42,349 nucleotides of DNA from REBR01 sp033721915 (GCA_033721915.1 JAWWAC010000024.1:1-42349); one strand, 5' to 3'; positions 30,104 through 40,600 are shown, counted from the stretch's first letter. The notes: generated by a model not told the origin, from the sequence alone. Program-made: numbers and translations.

Positions 30104-32926
30104 ATGAGTGACTACAAGCACACACTGAACCTGCCGGAAACCGGTTTTCCCATGCGCGGCAACCTGGCCCAGCGAGAGCCTCAGCGCCTGGCCCAGTGGC
30201 AGGCACTGGATGTCTATGGTGAGCTGCGCCGCCGCCGTGCCGGTGCACCGCGTTTTGTGCTTCACGACGGGCCTCCCTACGCCAATGGCAGCATTCACAT
30301 CGGCCATGCGGTGAACAAGATTCTCAAGGACATGGTGGTCAAGTCCCGCACCCTCATGGGCTTTGACGCCCCCTATGTGCCCGGCTGGGACTGCCATGGC
30401 CTGCCCATTGAGCACAAGGTGGAGCAGGACATCGGCAAGGCCGGTGACAAGGTGGATTACCGCCGCTTCCGCCAGGCCTGCCGGGACTACGCCGCCAAGC
30501 AGGTGGACGGACAGCGCAGCGACTTTGTGCGCCTGGGTGTGCTGGGCGACTGGGACCGGCCCTACCTGACCATGGACTCGAAGGTGGAGGCAGACATTGT
30601 CCGCTCACTGGGGCGGATCATCCGCAACGGCCACCTGGAGCGGGGCTTCCGCCCGGTGTACTGGAGCGTGGTGGGGCAGTCCGCACTGGCGGAGGCGGAG
30701 GTGGAGTACCAGGAGAAGACCTCCATCCAGATCGATGTGCGCTTTACCGCCCCGGACACCGGGGCGGTGGCGGCCGCTTTCGGTCAGTCCGCACTGGAGG
30801 CGCCGGTGTCGGTGGTGATCTGGACCACCACCCCCTGGACCATTCCCGCCAACCAGGCCGTCTCACTCAATCCGGAGCTGGAGTACAGCCTGATTCGCAC
30901 CGACGCGGGCCAGGGCACGGAGTACCTGATTGTGGCGGAAGAGCTGCGGGAGAGCGTGGCCGAGCGCTGGCAGCTGGGAGAGCACCAGGTGGTGGCCCGC
31001 TGCCGCGGCGAGGCCCTGGAATCCCTGTCACTGCAGCACCCGCTGTTTGACCGTCAGGTGCCGGTGATACTGGGGGATCACGTCTCCACGGACGCCGGTA
31101 CCGGCGCCGTCCACACCGCACCGGACCACGGCATGGAAGACTTCCAGGTGGGCAAAGCCTACGGCATCGGCACCCTCAACCTGGTGCAGGCGGACGGCAC
31201 CTACACCAGCGGGGCCGGAGAGTTTGCCGGTATCCACGTGTACAAGGCGGACAAGCCGGTGAATGCGGCACTGGAGCGTGAGGGCAAGCTGCTCTACAGC
31301 GAGGCCTTCAAGCACAGCTACCCCCATTGCTGGCGCACCAAGACACCCCTGATCTACCGGGCCACGCCACAGTGGTTTATCAGCATGGACAAGGCCGGCC
31401 TCAAGAAGGACGCACTGGCCGCCATTGAGGGCGTAAAGTGGGTGCCGGCCTGGGGCCGTCAGCGCATCGAGGGCATGCTCGGACAGTCCCCGGACTGGTG
31501 CATTTCCCGCCAGCGCACCTGGGGGGTGCCCATCACCCTGTTTGTGCACAAAGAGACCTACGAGCTGCACCCCCGCACCGAATCGCTGATCGAGGAGGTG
31601 GCGCAACGCATCGAAACCGGTGGCATCGACGCCTGGTACGACCTGGACCCGGCGGAGCTGCTGGGGGAGGAGGCGCCCCTCTACGAGAAAGTCACGGACA
31701 CGCTGGATGTGTGGTTCGACTCCGGTGTCACCCACGCGGCGGTACTGGCCCGCCGGGCGGACCTGGACCGTTACCCGGCGGATCTCTACCTGGAAGGCTC
31801 CGATCAGCACCGTGGCTGGTTCCAGTCCTCACTGAAAACCGGCATCGCCATTCACGGCAAGGCCCCCTACAAGCAGGTGCTGACCCACGGCTTTACCGTG
31901 GACGCCAAGGGCTACAAGATGTCCAAGTCCATGGGCAATGTCATCGCCCCCCAGACCGTCATGGACCAGCTGGGGGCGGACATCCTGCGTCTCTGGGTGG
32001 CCGCCACGGACTACAGCGGCGAGATGTCCGTGTCACAGGACATTCTCAAGCGCACCGCCGACAGTTACCGGCGTATCCGCAACACCGCCCGTTTCCTGCT
32101 GTCGAACCTGAACGGTTTTGACCCCGCCGAGCACGCCGTGCCCCACAGCGAGATGATCGCGCTGGATCAGTGGATTGTGGACCGGGCCCGGGGGCTTCAG
32201 GAGGAGATCATCGGCCACTACGAGTCCTACAGCTTCCTGCAGGTGTATCAGAAAGTGCACGGGTTCTGTTCACTGGACCTGGGGGGCTTTTACCTGGATG
32301 TGATCAAGGACCGTCAGTACACCACACCGGCGGACAGCCTGGCCAGGCGCTCCTGCCAGACCGCCCTGTACCACATCGCCGAGGCCCTGTGCCGCTGGAT
32401 CGCCCCCATACTGAGCTTTACCGCTGACGAAATCTGGGAACATATCCCCGGTGAACGGGACCAGACAGTGCACTGGGAGCAGTGGTACCAGGGCCTGGAG
32501 GCGCTGCCGGAAAACGCCCCCATCAGCCGGGAGCAATGGCAGCAGCTGCTGCAGACCCGAGTGGCGGTGAACAAACAGCTGGAAGAGGCCCGCAACCAGG
32601 GGGTGATCAAGGGCTCGCTGAGTGCCGAAGTGACCCTGTTTGCCGAGCCGGAACTGGCGCGGCTGCTGGGCTCGCTGGATGAAGAACTGCGTTTTGTGCT
32701 GATCACTTCAGAGGCCCGGGTTCAGCCACTCGAGAGGGGTGCAGACCCTGGAGCGGAAACGGAAGTGGCCGGTTTGCGTGTGGCGGTTTCCGCCTCCACC
32801 CACGGCAAATGCGAGCGTTGCTGGCACCACCGTCCGGACCTGGGTCAGGACCCGGCTTACCCGGATCTGTGTGGCCGTTGTGTGCGTAATATCAGCAGTC
32901 ATGGCGAGGAGCGCCTCTATGCCTAG
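30104..32926 (+). CDS. ileS: Isoleucyl-tRNA synthetase
   Basis: IleRS charges tRNA-Ile and edits valine. The 940-residue protein is the bacterial type I form: HIGH at 65-68 in NGSIHIGHAVNK, the CP1 editing domain (about 190-400) with TTTPWTIPAN and DAGTGAVHTAPDHG, KMSKS at 605-609, an anticodon-binding domain, and a C-terminal zinc site with C903, C906, C923 and C926 (CERC and CGRC). The zinc site and HIGH context mark it as the mupirocin-sensitive bacterial class rather than the eukaryote-like class. It lies between ribF and lspA, as in many gammaproteobacteria. Confidence 0.98.
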   Translation: MSDYKHTLNLPETGFPMRGNLAQREPQRLAQWQALDVYGELRRRRAGAPRFVLHDGPPYANGSIHIGHAVNKILKDMVVKSRTLMGFDAPYVPGWDCHGLPIEHKVEQDIGKAGDKVDYRRFRQACRDYAAKQVDGQRSDFVRLGVLGDWDRPYLTMDSKVEADIVRSLGRIIRNGHLERGFRPVYWSVVGQSALAEAEVEYQEKTSIQIDVRFTAPDTGAVAAAFGQSALEAPVSVVIWTTTPWTIPANQAVSLNPELEYSLIRTDAGQGTEYLIVAEELRESVAERWQLGEHQVVARCRGEALESLSLQHPLFDRQVPVILGDHVSTDAGTGAVHTAPDHGMEDFQVGKAYGIGTLNLVQADGTYTSGAGEFAGIHVYKADKPVNAALEREGKLLYSEAFKHSYPHCWRTKTPLIYRATPQWFISMDKAGLKKDALAAIEGVKWVPAWGRQRIEGMLGQSPDWCISRQRTWGVPITLFVHKETYELHPRTESLIEEVAQRIETGGIDAWYDLDPAELLGEEAPLYEKVTDTLDVWFDSGVTHAAVLARRADLDRYPADLYLEGSDQHRGWFQSSLKTGIAIHGKAPYKQVLTHGFTVDAKGYKMSKSMGNVIAPQTVMDQLGADILRLWVAATDYSGEMSVSQDILKRTADSYRRIRNTARFLLSNLNGFDPAEHAVPHSEMIALDQWIVDRARGLQEEIIGHYESYSFLQVYQKVHGFCSLDLGGFYLDVIKDRQYTTPADSLARRSCQTALYHIAEALCRWIAPILSFTADEIWEHIPGERDQTVHWEQWYQGLEALPENAPISREQWQQLLQTRVAVNKQLEEARNQGVIKGSLSAEVTLFAEPELARLLGSLDEELRFVLITSEARVQPLERGADPGAETEVAGLRVAVSASTHGKCERCWHHRPDLGQDPAYPDLCGRCVRNISSHGEERLYA

Positions 32927-32952
32927 GCCCTACCAAGGCCCTTGCCACCAGG

Positions 32953-32969
32953 ACAGCGAGCATCGCTGT
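32953..32969 (+). repeat. Short inverted repeat between ileS and lspA
   Basis: ACAGCGA (32953-32959), GCA loop, TCGCTGT (32963-32969) lie in the 87-base gap. A T-run (CTTTTTATT) follows about 22 bases later, so a weak attenuator is possible, but the distance argues against a simple terminator. Confidence 0.35.
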
Positions 32970-33013
32970 GCCAAGCCGGCCGGACGGTCGCTTTTTATTC
33001 GGGAGAGGGTGCA

Positions 33014-33502
33014 ATGACACGCCTGGCAAAAACCGGTTTTATCGTGGCGCTGCTGATTGTGGTGGCGGACCTGTCCACCAAGTGGGCGGCCACCCAGTGG
33101 CTGAGCTACGCCAGCCCGGTGGAGGTGCTGCCGTTTTTCAATCTGACACTGCTGCACAACACCGGTGCGGCGTTCAGCTTTCTCGCCGAGGCGGGTGGCT
33201 GGCAGCGCTGGTTCTTTGTGTTGCTGGCGGTGGTGATCACCGGGGTTCTGTCGGTGTGGATCACCCGGCTGCACTCCGGTGAACGCTGGCTGGGCACGGC
33301 CCTGTGCTTTGTGCTCGGCGGCGCCATCGGTAACCTTTATGACCGGGTGGTGCATGGCTATGTGGTGGATTTTCTCCATTTTCACTGGGCCGGCTATCAC
33401 TTTCCCGCCTTTAACATTGCCGATTCCTTTATTACGGTGGGAGCGATCATGCTGGCCATCGACCTGTTTCGGGGAAGCGGGCAACAGGAGCAACAGGCAT
33501 GA
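33014..33502 (+). CDS. lspA: Lipoprotein signal peptidase (signal peptidase II)
   Basis: LspA cleaves the signal peptide of prolipoproteins after lipidation of the cysteine; it is an inner-membrane aspartyl protease. The 162-residue protein has four membrane segments, the LLHNTGAAFSFL motif, and the catalytic aspartates D119 (VVDFLHFH) and D137 (NIADSFI). I chose the ATG at 33014 with GAGAGGG six bases upstream; the open frame extends 24 codons further without family resemblance. Its stop overlaps the fkpB start by four bases (ATGA). Confidence 0.97.
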   Translation: MTRLAKTGFIVALLIVVADLSTKWAATQWLSYASPVEVLPFFNLTLLHNTGAAFSFLAEAGGWQRWFFVLLAVVITGVLSVWITRLHSGERWLGTALCFVLGGAIGNLYDRVVHGYVVDFLHFHWAGYHFPAFNIADSFITVGAIMLAIDLFRGSGQQEQQA

Positions 33503-33930
33503 GCAAAATCATTGCAACCAACAGCCGGGTCACACTGCACTTTGCACTGCGTCTGCAGGATGGCACCGAAGTGGACTCCACCTTCCAGCGGGAGCCGGCG
33601 GTGCTGGTCATCGGTGACGGCAACCTGCCGGAAGGATTCGAGAAATTCCTCTACGGGCTCTATGAGGGAGACCAGGAGTCCTTCCAGGTGACACCGGAAG
33701 ACGCCTTCGGCCAGTCCAACCCCAACAACGTCCAGGAGTTCCGCCGGGACGAGTTTGCCCCGGACATGGCCCTGGAGGCGGGGCTGGTGCTGTCCTTTGC
33801 CGACGCCAAGCAGGCGGAGCTGCCCGGTGTGGTGAAAAGCTTCGACGATGACAAGGTGGAGGTGGATTTCAACCACCCGCTGGCGGGCAAAACACTGACC
33901 TTTGAAGTGAAGATACTTCAGGTAGAATAA
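33499..33930 (+). CDS. fkpB: FKBP-type peptidyl-prolyl isomerase, SlpA/FkpB type
   Basis: A 143-residue cis-trans prolyl isomerase of the SlyD/SlpA group. The FKBP core (residues 1-72 and 125-143) is interrupted by an IF chaperone flap (about 73-125), seen after PEDAFGQSNPNNVQEFRRDEF (quoted only to PEDAFGQSNP). The metal-binding His-rich tail of SlyD is absent, which favours SlpA/FkpB. It starts within the lspA stop (ATGA), and the lspA-fkpB-ispH order is the classical one. Its cellular clients are not defined. Confidence 0.96.
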   Translation: MSKIIATNSRVTLHFALRLQDGTEVDSTFQREPAVLVIGDGNLPEGFEKFLYGLYEGDQESFQVTPEDAFGQSNPNNVQEFRRDEFAPDMALEAGLVLSFADAKQAELPGVVKSFDDDKVEVDFNHPLAGKTLTFEVKILQVE

Positions 33931-33975
33931 CCCCAGAGCCAGACGACATTTCCAGGGTGCCCCGGAGGCCCAGCC

Positions 33976-34932
33976 ATGCAAATCAAACTCGCCAACCCCC
34001 GCGGTTTCTGCGCCGGTGTCGACCGTGCCATCGAGATCGTCAACCGGGCACTGGATGTGTACGGCGCACCCATCTATGTGCGCCACGAGGTGGTGCACAA
34101 CAAATACGTGGTGGATAACCTGCGTGAGCGTGGTGCCGTCTTTGTGGACGAGCTGGACGAGGTGCCGGACGATGCCTGGGTGATCTTCAGTGCCCACGGC
34201 GTGTCACAGGCGGTGCAGATGGAGGCCAGGGAACGTGGCCTTCAGGTGTTCGACGCCACCTGCCCGCTGGTCACCAAGGTGCATATGGAGGTGATGACCT
34301 ACAGCCGTGAAGGGCGTGAGTGCATCCTGATCGGCCACGCCGGGCATCCGGAAGTGGAGGGCACCATGGGTCAGTACGACCGCCGCAACGGCGGTGATAT
34401 CTACCTGGTGGAAAACGCGTCGGATGTGGCCCGCCTTGCGGTGAAAGACCCGCAGAAACTGGCCTATGTCACCCAGACCACCCTGTCCATGGACGACACC
34501 GCCCGTGTGATCGAGGCCCTCAGGGAACGCTTCCCGGCCATCGTGGGGCCGCGCAAGGACGACATCTGCTACGCCACCCAGAACCGCCAGGATGCGGTCA
34601 AGCAACTGGCCAGCGACTGCGATCTGATGCTGGTGGTGGGCTCCCCCAACAGCTCCAACTCCAACCGCCTGCGTGAGCTGGCCGAGCGCATGGGCACCAC
34701 CGCCTATCTGATCGACAACGCCGAACAGATCGATCCGGCCTGGCTGAAGGGTGTGGCCGTGACTGGCATTACCGCCGGCGCATCGGCGCCGGAGGTGCTG
34801 GTGGGGCAGGTGGTGCAGCGCCTTCGAGACCTGGGGGGCGATGTGCCCGAGAACATGGACGGCCGCCCGGAGAATATTGTCTTCAGCATGCCAAAAGCAC
34901 TGCGCATTCCCGCCACGGAAGTGGACGGCTGA
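33976..34932 (+). CDS. ispH: 4-hydroxy-3-methylbut-2-enyl diphosphate reductase
   Basis: IspH (LytB) makes isopentenyl and dimethylallyl diphosphate from HMBPP, the final step of the MEP pathway; it is an iron-sulfur enzyme. The 318-residue protein has the three cluster cysteines C12 (RGFCAGVDRA), C96 (DATCPLV) and C198 (DDICYATQNRQ), the proton-relay residues around HEVVHN and GHPEVEGT, and GSPNSSNSNRL. GGAGG lies seven bases before the ATG. It ends the ileS-lspA-fkpB-ispH run; the following 199 bases hold a promoter for the pilin operon. Confidence 0.98.
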   Translation: MQIKLANPRGFCAGVDRAIEIVNRALDVYGAPIYVRHEVVHNKYVVDNLRERGAVFVDELDEVPDDAWVIFSAHGVSQAVQMEARERGLQVFDATCPLVTKVHMEVMTYSREGRECILIGHAGHPEVEGTMGQYDRRNGGDIYLVENASDVARLAVKDPQKLAYVTQTTLSMDDTARVIEALRERFPAIVGPRKDDICYATQNRQDAVKQLASDCDLMLVVGSPNSSNSNRLRELAERMGTTAYLIDNAEQIDPAWLKGVAVTGITAGASAPEVLVGQVVQRLRDLGGDVPENMDGRPENIVFSMPKALRIPATEVDG

Positions 34933-35058
34933 ACGCCCTCTCCCGGGAATGCCCTGTCCAAGCGGACCGGCTGATCGCCAGCGCCCCGGCTGTCAGCCAG
35001 TCCGTTGCTCGCTCCCTGACCACTTATCCCGCCATGGCTGCCATTTATCGGTTACAGA

Positions 35059-35086
35059 CTGACACGGACCCGGTTTGGGCTATGCT
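35059..35086 (+). promoter_or_regulatory. Candidate promoter of the minor-pilin operon
   Basis: CTGACA (35059-35064, five of six), a 16-base spacer and TATGCT (35081-35086, four of six), 45 bases before fimT. No sigma-54 site of the kind used by major pilin genes was seen in the gap. Confidence 0.45.
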
Positions 35087-35131
35087 GTAATCTGGAATTC
35101 ACCCTTTTTAACGTCCCTGAATGGAAAGCCC

Positions 35132-35608
35132 ATGACAGTGCCGAGTCCTTCAACCTTTAACGCTGAGCGCCAGTGTTCCGGCTTCACTCTGGTGGAGCTG
35201 ATGATCGTGCTGGCGCTGGTCGGCGTGGTGGCGGTGGTGGCGGTGCCCAACTTCCGTCAACTGGTGGAAAACAACCGCGTGGTGGCGGGCACCAACAGCA
35301 TTGTCAGCGCACTGAGTTATGCCCGCTCAGAGGCACTGCGCCATGGTCGCCTGGTGGTGGTGGATGCCCGCGTGGCCGGTGCCTGGGAGCAGGGTCTGAC
35401 CGTGACCCGTGGCACCGAGCAGCTGCGGGTCACGGAACCCCTGGGTAACGGCATCAGCGTGACCGGTGAACGGCTGGAATTCCGTGGCAATGGACTGGCC
35501 AGGGCCGCGGGCACCTATGTGGTCTGTGCCGACAACAATCTTCCCGGCCGGGAAATCAGCGTCACCCTGGGTGGCCGGGTCCAGACCAGCGAGGTGGCCT
35601 GCCCATGA
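35132..35608 (+). CDS. fimT: Type IV minor pilin, FimT/FimU (GspH family)
   Basis: A 158-residue type IV prepilin of the GspH/FimT family. The class III leader ends in SG|FTLVELMIVLALVGVVA with the required glycine before and Glu5 after the cut site; PilD should process it. The C-terminal beta domain shows the family pattern ending in cysteines (VVCADNN and EVACP) likely to form a disulfide. I chose the ATG at 35132 with GGAAAG upstream. It is the first gene of the operon and its stop overlaps pilV by four bases. In this position it corresponds to FimU/FimT, a priming-complex pilin; the exact name between the two is uncertain. Confidence 0.9.
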   Translation: MTVPSPSTFNAERQCSGFTLVELMIVLALVGVVAVVAVPNFRQLVENNRVVAGTNSIVSALSYARSEALRHGRLVVVDARVAGAWEQGLTVTRGTEQLRVTEPLGNGISVTGERLEFRGNGLARAAGTYVVCADNNLPGREISVTLGGRVQTSEVACP

Positions 35609-36042
35609 AATGCCTCAACAACCGAGCCCGCCGTGGCGTGGCGCCACGGCTGAGAAGCCCCCGCCATGACAACAGTGGTTTTTCACTCATGGAGGTGATG
35701 ATCGCGCTGGTGATACTGACCATCGGCCTTCTGGGCGTGGCCGGTGTCCAGCTGCTGTCGCTGCAGCAGACCGGCAATGCCCAGCTGCGCTCACAGGCCA
35801 CCATGCTGGCGGAGGATCTGGCCAGCCGGGTACGTATCAACAACGACAATCCGCCGAGCAGCACGGAGCTGGACCGGATCCGCCGCAACATGCGCCTGAC
35901 CATGGGGCAGAACGCGGATCTGTCCGTCACCACCAGCAGCAATGACATGGTGATTGTGGTGACCTGGGAGGAACGTGACCCCTTTGCCGAGGGCGGCACT
36001 TCCACGGAGTCCTTTACCCTGCGCGCCAGGAGCCAACGATGA
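35605..36042 (+). CDS. pilV: Type IV minor pilin PilV
   Basis: A 145-residue prepilin matching PilV (GspI-like), part of the minor-pilin complex that primes pilus assembly. The leader is long and basic (about 25 residues), ending in SG|FSLMEVMIALVILTIGLLG with Glu5 present. The body includes a helix (QLRSQATMLAEDLASRVR) and a beta region with VIVVTWEER. The ATG overlaps the fimT stop (ATGA) and the stop overlaps pilW (ATGA), so translation is coupled through the three genes. Confidence 0.93.
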   Translation: MKCLNNRARRGVAPRLRSPRHDNSGFSLMEVMIALVILTIGLLGVAGVQLLSLQQTGNAQLRSQATMLAEDLASRVRINNDNPPSSTELDRIRRNMRLTMGQNADLSVTTSSNDMVIVVTWEERDPFAEGGTSTESFTLRARSQR

Positions 36043-37130
36043 GAACAACCCCGATCCGGATCCAGACTGGCCTGTCCATGGTGGAGCTGATGGTGGCGCT
36101 CCTGCTGGCGGGCGTGCTGACCACCGGGCTGGTGCAGATATTCACCAGCAACAGCCAGACATTCCGCCTGAATGAGGCCAGCGCCCGTATTCAGGAGAGC
36201 GGCCGTCTGGCTTCGGACATTCTCGCCCGTGCCGTGCGCAACGCCGACTACTGGGGCTGCTCCCGGCCTGGTGGTGACGCCGGGCAGGTGCGCAGCATGC
36301 TGAATGATACGACTGATTTCAACTTTGACAATTTCACATCGGGTCTGGCCGGTGCCAGCCATCTGGACGACACCAACATCTATGACGCCGTCACCCGCTC
36401 CGATGTGGTGACCTTTGGCGGCATTGACGGCAATGCCGTGTTAAGCACCACGGAGCAGACGCCCAATAACAGCGCCACCATCTTCACAGGGGAAGATCCC
36501 ACGGGGTTGCTCTTTGACGGTGAGATCATCCTGATCAGTGACTGCCGGGCTGCGGACATGTTCCAGATCACCAATGTCCGCACCAACGGCGTCACGGCCA
36601 ACACAGGCGGTACCTTCTCACCGGGTAATGCCACACAGACCCAGTCCGACTACGATGCCGGTGCCGTGATACTGCGCCCCATGCGGCAAAGCTTCTATGT
36701 GCGGGAAAACGATACCGGTGAGCGGTTCCTGGTGTTCAACCCGGTCCAGGTCCAGGACACCAGTTCCACCACTGTGGGGGAGTTTGAAGGCCCTATCGAG
36801 CTGGTCAGCCATATCCGGGACCTGCGTATCCAGTTTGGTGCTCCCTCGGGATCAGGCACCGTGGTGGACACCTGGCGGCGCCCCGGCCAGGCGGTGGGGG
36901 ATGACAACCCGTCTACACAGGGGGAGGAGGTGGCGGATGACGCCCTGGCCGTGCGCTTCAGCTTTCTGGTGCGCTCTCCACAGGACAACGTGCTGGAGGA
37001 CCCCCAGTCTTACTGCTTCCCGGGCTGGCTGGACTGTGAAGGGGACTCCACGCTGCTGACCACCGCCACAGACCGCCACCTGTACCGGGTCTATACCCTG
37101 ACTGCCTCAATGCGTAACCGACTGGAGTAA
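36039..37130 (+). CDS. pilW: Type IV minor pilin PilW
   Basis: PilW is the largest minor pilin (363 residues here; GspJ-like) and helps PilV, PilX and PilY1 initiate pili. The leader ends TG|LSMVELMVALLLAGVLT with Glu5. After the helix (FRLNEASARIQESGRLA) comes a large beta domain with the family pattern YWGCSRP near residue 68 and cysteines later (SYCFPGWLDC). AGGAG lies six bases before the ATG. The stop TAA overlaps the next open frame as TAATG, although the likely pilX start is six bases further on. Confidence 0.94.
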   Translation: MRTTPIRIQTGLSMVELMVALLLAGVLTTGLVQIFTSNSQTFRLNEASARIQESGRLASDILARAVRNADYWGCSRPGGDAGQVRSMLNDTTDFNFDNFTSGLAGASHLDDTNIYDAVTRSDVVTFGGIDGNAVLSTTEQTPNNSATIFTGEDPTGLLFDGEIILISDCRAADMFQITNVRTNGVTANTGGTFSPGNATQTQSDYDAGAVILRPMRQSFYVRENDTGERFLVFNPVQVQDTSSTTVGEFEGPIELVSHIRDLRIQFGAPSGSGTVVDTWRRPGQAVGDDNPSTQGEEVADDALAVRFSFLVRSPQDNVLEDPQSYCFPGWLDCEGDSTLLTTATDRHLYRVYTLTASMRNRLE

Positions 37131-37135
37131 TGACC

Positions 37136-37666
37136 ATGAACTGTCGTAAACAGCGGGGGACAGCCCTGCTGATGTCACTGATCATGCTGCTGGTGCTCTC
37201 GCTGCTGGCGGTGTCCGGCATGCAGGGCAGCCTGATGCAGGAGCGCATGTCCTCGGCCCAGCGGGATGGCACCGTGGCCATCGAGGTGGCCGAGTCCGGT
37301 GCCCGTGACGCGGAGCGCTGGATCGAGAACAATCTGGTCACACTGAACGATTTTGACGGCAGCGGCTGGCTGTACGATGCCAGCAGCGCGGACACCCGGG
37401 CCCCCAGTCCTTTCCAGGAAGGCCTCTGGCAGGACACCACCAAGACCCGGGCCGGTGAGCCGGTGAACGGCATCACACCGCGCTACATGATCGAGTTTCG
37501 TGGTCGTGGCTTTGAGCCGGATCAGCTCACCGACGGCATGATCAGTGGTTACAGTCACGACAGCGGTGCCGCCAATAACTTTGCATTCCGGGCCATTGCC
37601 TGGGCCCCGGGGCCTTCCGGCCTGGGTCAGCGTATTATCGAAGTGTATTACACCCGGCAGTTATAG
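37136..37666 (+). CDS. pilX: Type IV minor pilin PilX
   Basis: A 176-residue minor pilin matching PilX (GspK-related). The short leader MNCRKQRG is followed by TALLMSLIMLLVLSLLAVSG and then GSLMQERMSSAQRDG. Position 5 after the cut is methionine, not glutamate; the tip pilin GspK of type II secretion also lacks Glu5. I chose the ATG at 37136 because GGAG lies eight bases upstream; the ATG at 37130 is only two bases from it. The C-terminus IIEVYYTRQL is typical of PilX. pilY1 follows after 17 bases. Confidence 0.92.
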   Translation: MNCRKQRGTALLMSLIMLLVLSLLAVSGMQGSLMQERMSSAQRDGTVAIEVAESGARDAERWIENNLVTLNDFDGSGWLYDASSADTRAPSPFQEGLWQDTTKTRAGEPVNGITPRYMIEFRGRGFEPDQLTDGMISGYSHDSGAANNFAFRAIAWAPGPSGLGQRIIEVYYTRQL

Positions 37667-37683
37667 CCGTAAGGGAGTCTGTC

Positions 37684-40600
37684 ATGAACACGCACGCTAT
37701 CCGCTCCAAGCGCCTTCTGCCGTTGGTGCTGTGTCTGTTGGGTCTGAGCTTTGGGTCTGCGTCCCAGGCGCAGGTGGAACTGTCGGACTTCCCCCTCTTT
37801 GTCAGTTCCACGGCGGATCCCAATATCCTCTTTCTGCTGGATGACAGCGGTTCCATGCGTTTTGGGTACATCCCGGATGGACTGTCTCAGGACTTCAATT
37901 TCCCGGTTGTGGACAGGCCTTTCAGTGGCAGTGATCTGGCGCTTGGTGTCTGTCAGCGTGATGTGGTGAGTTATGCCGGCACCACCCTGTGCCCTTTTAC
38001 CCTGAAAGACCGGGAGTTTCTGGCCTCGCCGACACAGAATGCCATGTATTTTGACCCGGACCGGAACTACCCGGTGCCCTTCGGCGCCGATGGTCAGCCA
38101 CTGAGCGATCCCATCGATTTCAACAATGCCCCCGTGGACGGTTACAAGGCCTCTGACTCGGTCAAAATCGACCTGTCCACCGATTACATGGCCATTATTG
38201 ACGACTTTTTCCACGCCTGTATTCCCGCGCCGGACAAGGGATCCTGTTCCAACCAGAACTTCCGGCAGATTGGCTTTACAGTCTCCCAGGGGGGGCTTCT
38301 TGAAGGGGCCTTCTATTACCGCTTCAACCCGGATTGCACCGCCGACAACCCACTGAGTGACGATTGTTACGAGCGGGTCTCAGTGGTCCTGGCGGATAGT
38401 GAAACCAAACAGAACTTTGCCAACTGGTTCAGCTTCTATCGCACCCGGATTCTGGCCACCCGGGCCGGTATCACGGCTTCCTTTCTGGACCAGCCCAGCA
38501 ACCTTCGCATTGGTTACGACAGCATCAACAACAGCAATGCCTCACTCACAAGGGGCGTGCGCCCCTTCAGCGGCACGGACAGGGCGGAATTTTTCAGCTG
38601 GTTGCAAGGGGCCGAAGCGGTGGGACCAACACCATTGCGCCGCGCCCTGAGAAAGGCCGGCGACTATTTTGATGGGGATCCCACGGATACAGGTCCCTGG
38701 GCCAGTAATCCGGGGGTGGATGACGACGAGCCAGTGAGCGAATTTGCCGAGTGCCGCCAGAGCTTTTCCATACTGATGACCGATGGTGCCTGGAACGGTG
38801 ACAGCCAGTCGGTGGGGAACGTTGATGGTGAAGCGGGCAGTCCCATTACCGGCCCCGGGGGGCAGAACTTTGATTATGAACCGGTGGGGCCCTTTGCCGA
38901 CGAGCATTCAGAGACCCTGGCGGATATTGCCATGAATTACTGGAACCGGGATCTGCAGCCCGACATCATCAACCGGATTCCTGACACCCGTCGCAATCCG
39001 GCCTTCTGGCAGCACATGATTACCTATGGCGTCGGACTGGGTGTTGAAGGCAGCGTCGATCCGGCGGAGGCATTCAACAAGATGCTGGAGGGGGGCGATA
39101 TTGCCTGGCAGGACCCTGCAGCCAGCAACACCGCCAAGATTGATGACCTGCTCCATGCCGGGGTCAACTCAAGGGGTGGCTTTTTCAATGTGCAGGACCC
39201 CCGCTCCTTCTCCAATGAACTGGCGGGTGTTCTCGGGCAGATCTCGGAAGCCGTGGGTTCCTCCACCGGTGTCACCTTCGACACCGCCACCCTGGAAGAG
39301 GACTCACTGATTTTCGCCGCCCGTTTTGACTCGGCTCGCTGGAAAGGGGATCTGGACGCACGTCCTCTGATCACCAACGATGACGAGCCGGATGCGCTGC
39401 CGCAGATCGGCGAGCCGGTCTGGTCGGCGGCGGACAAGCTGGACGTGGCGGATCCGGACCTGCGGCGCATCATTACCATGGACGGGGCCAAGGGGGTCCC
39501 GTTCCGCTGGTCCACCACCGTGCTCAGTGAGCGTCACAAGGCGGACCTGCGCTTTGGTGCCAGCAGCGGCGAGGAAGACGCCTTGGCCGAGTCCCGGGTG
39601 GCCTATCTGCGCGGCGACCGCTCACTGGAGGGGCTGAGCGACGGTTTCCGTCGGCGTGACAGCCGCCTGGGGGATATCGTCAACTCCACCCCGGTGCGGG
39701 TGTCCTCTCCCGGCTCCGGATGGCCGGATACCGGCCCCTTCGGTGCGGATGACTGCGATGCGGACGGTCTGAACTGCAACCGCTATTCCGATTTCCGCGC
39801 CCGCGAGATCAACCGCGAACCCATTATCTACGCCGGTGCCAACGACGGCATGCTGCACGGCTTCCGGGCCAACGATGCGGACAACGGGGGGGAGGAAGTG
39901 CTGGCTTATATGCCGTTGTCCATCTTCTCCGACCAGTCCGGTGAAGGCCTGCATCATCTGACCAACAGCGGTTATTCCCACAAGTTCTATGTGGACCTGC
40001 CGCCGCTGGTGGCGGATGCCTTTGTCCGTGGCCGGGACAGTGAAGGCAACCCCACGGCGGAGCCGGACTGGCGCACACTGTTGCTGGGCGGGCCGCGCTT
40101 CGGCGCGCGTTCCATCTTTGCGTTGGATGTGACGGACCCGACCCGTTTCAGTGAGGCCAATGCCGCCGAATTGGCTCTGTGGGAGTTCAGCGACGAAGAC
40201 GACCCGAGACTGGGCTTTATTACCCAGCCCCCCATTATTGCCCTGGCGCCCTGGGGCAATAACGATTTGCGCTGGACCGCCTTTGTAGCCAATGGCTACA
40301 ACAGCCCCACGGCGGCCACCGGGTTCTTTATGCTGGATCTGGAAGGGGGGCTGGATGGCACCTGGACGGCAGGCAGTGATTATCGCTTTATACAGTTCAC
40401 TGGCAGTGGCCCCGGCCTTTCGCCACTAGCGGTGTATGATCTCAGTGGCGACCGCATTGTGGACCGCATTTACGCCGGTGATCGCGAAGGCCGGATCTGG
40501 GTGGCGGAGTCATCAGGCAACCAGGGTTTTGTCAGTGCCTATACCTCCGGCAACACACCGGTCCCCTTGTTTACCGCCGAGCGTGACGGTGTGCGACAGC

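Noticed and set aside
34933..35131. Possible small gene or RNA between ispH and fimT
   Set aside because: No frame with a ribosome site and no stable stem were seen apart from the promoter candidate.
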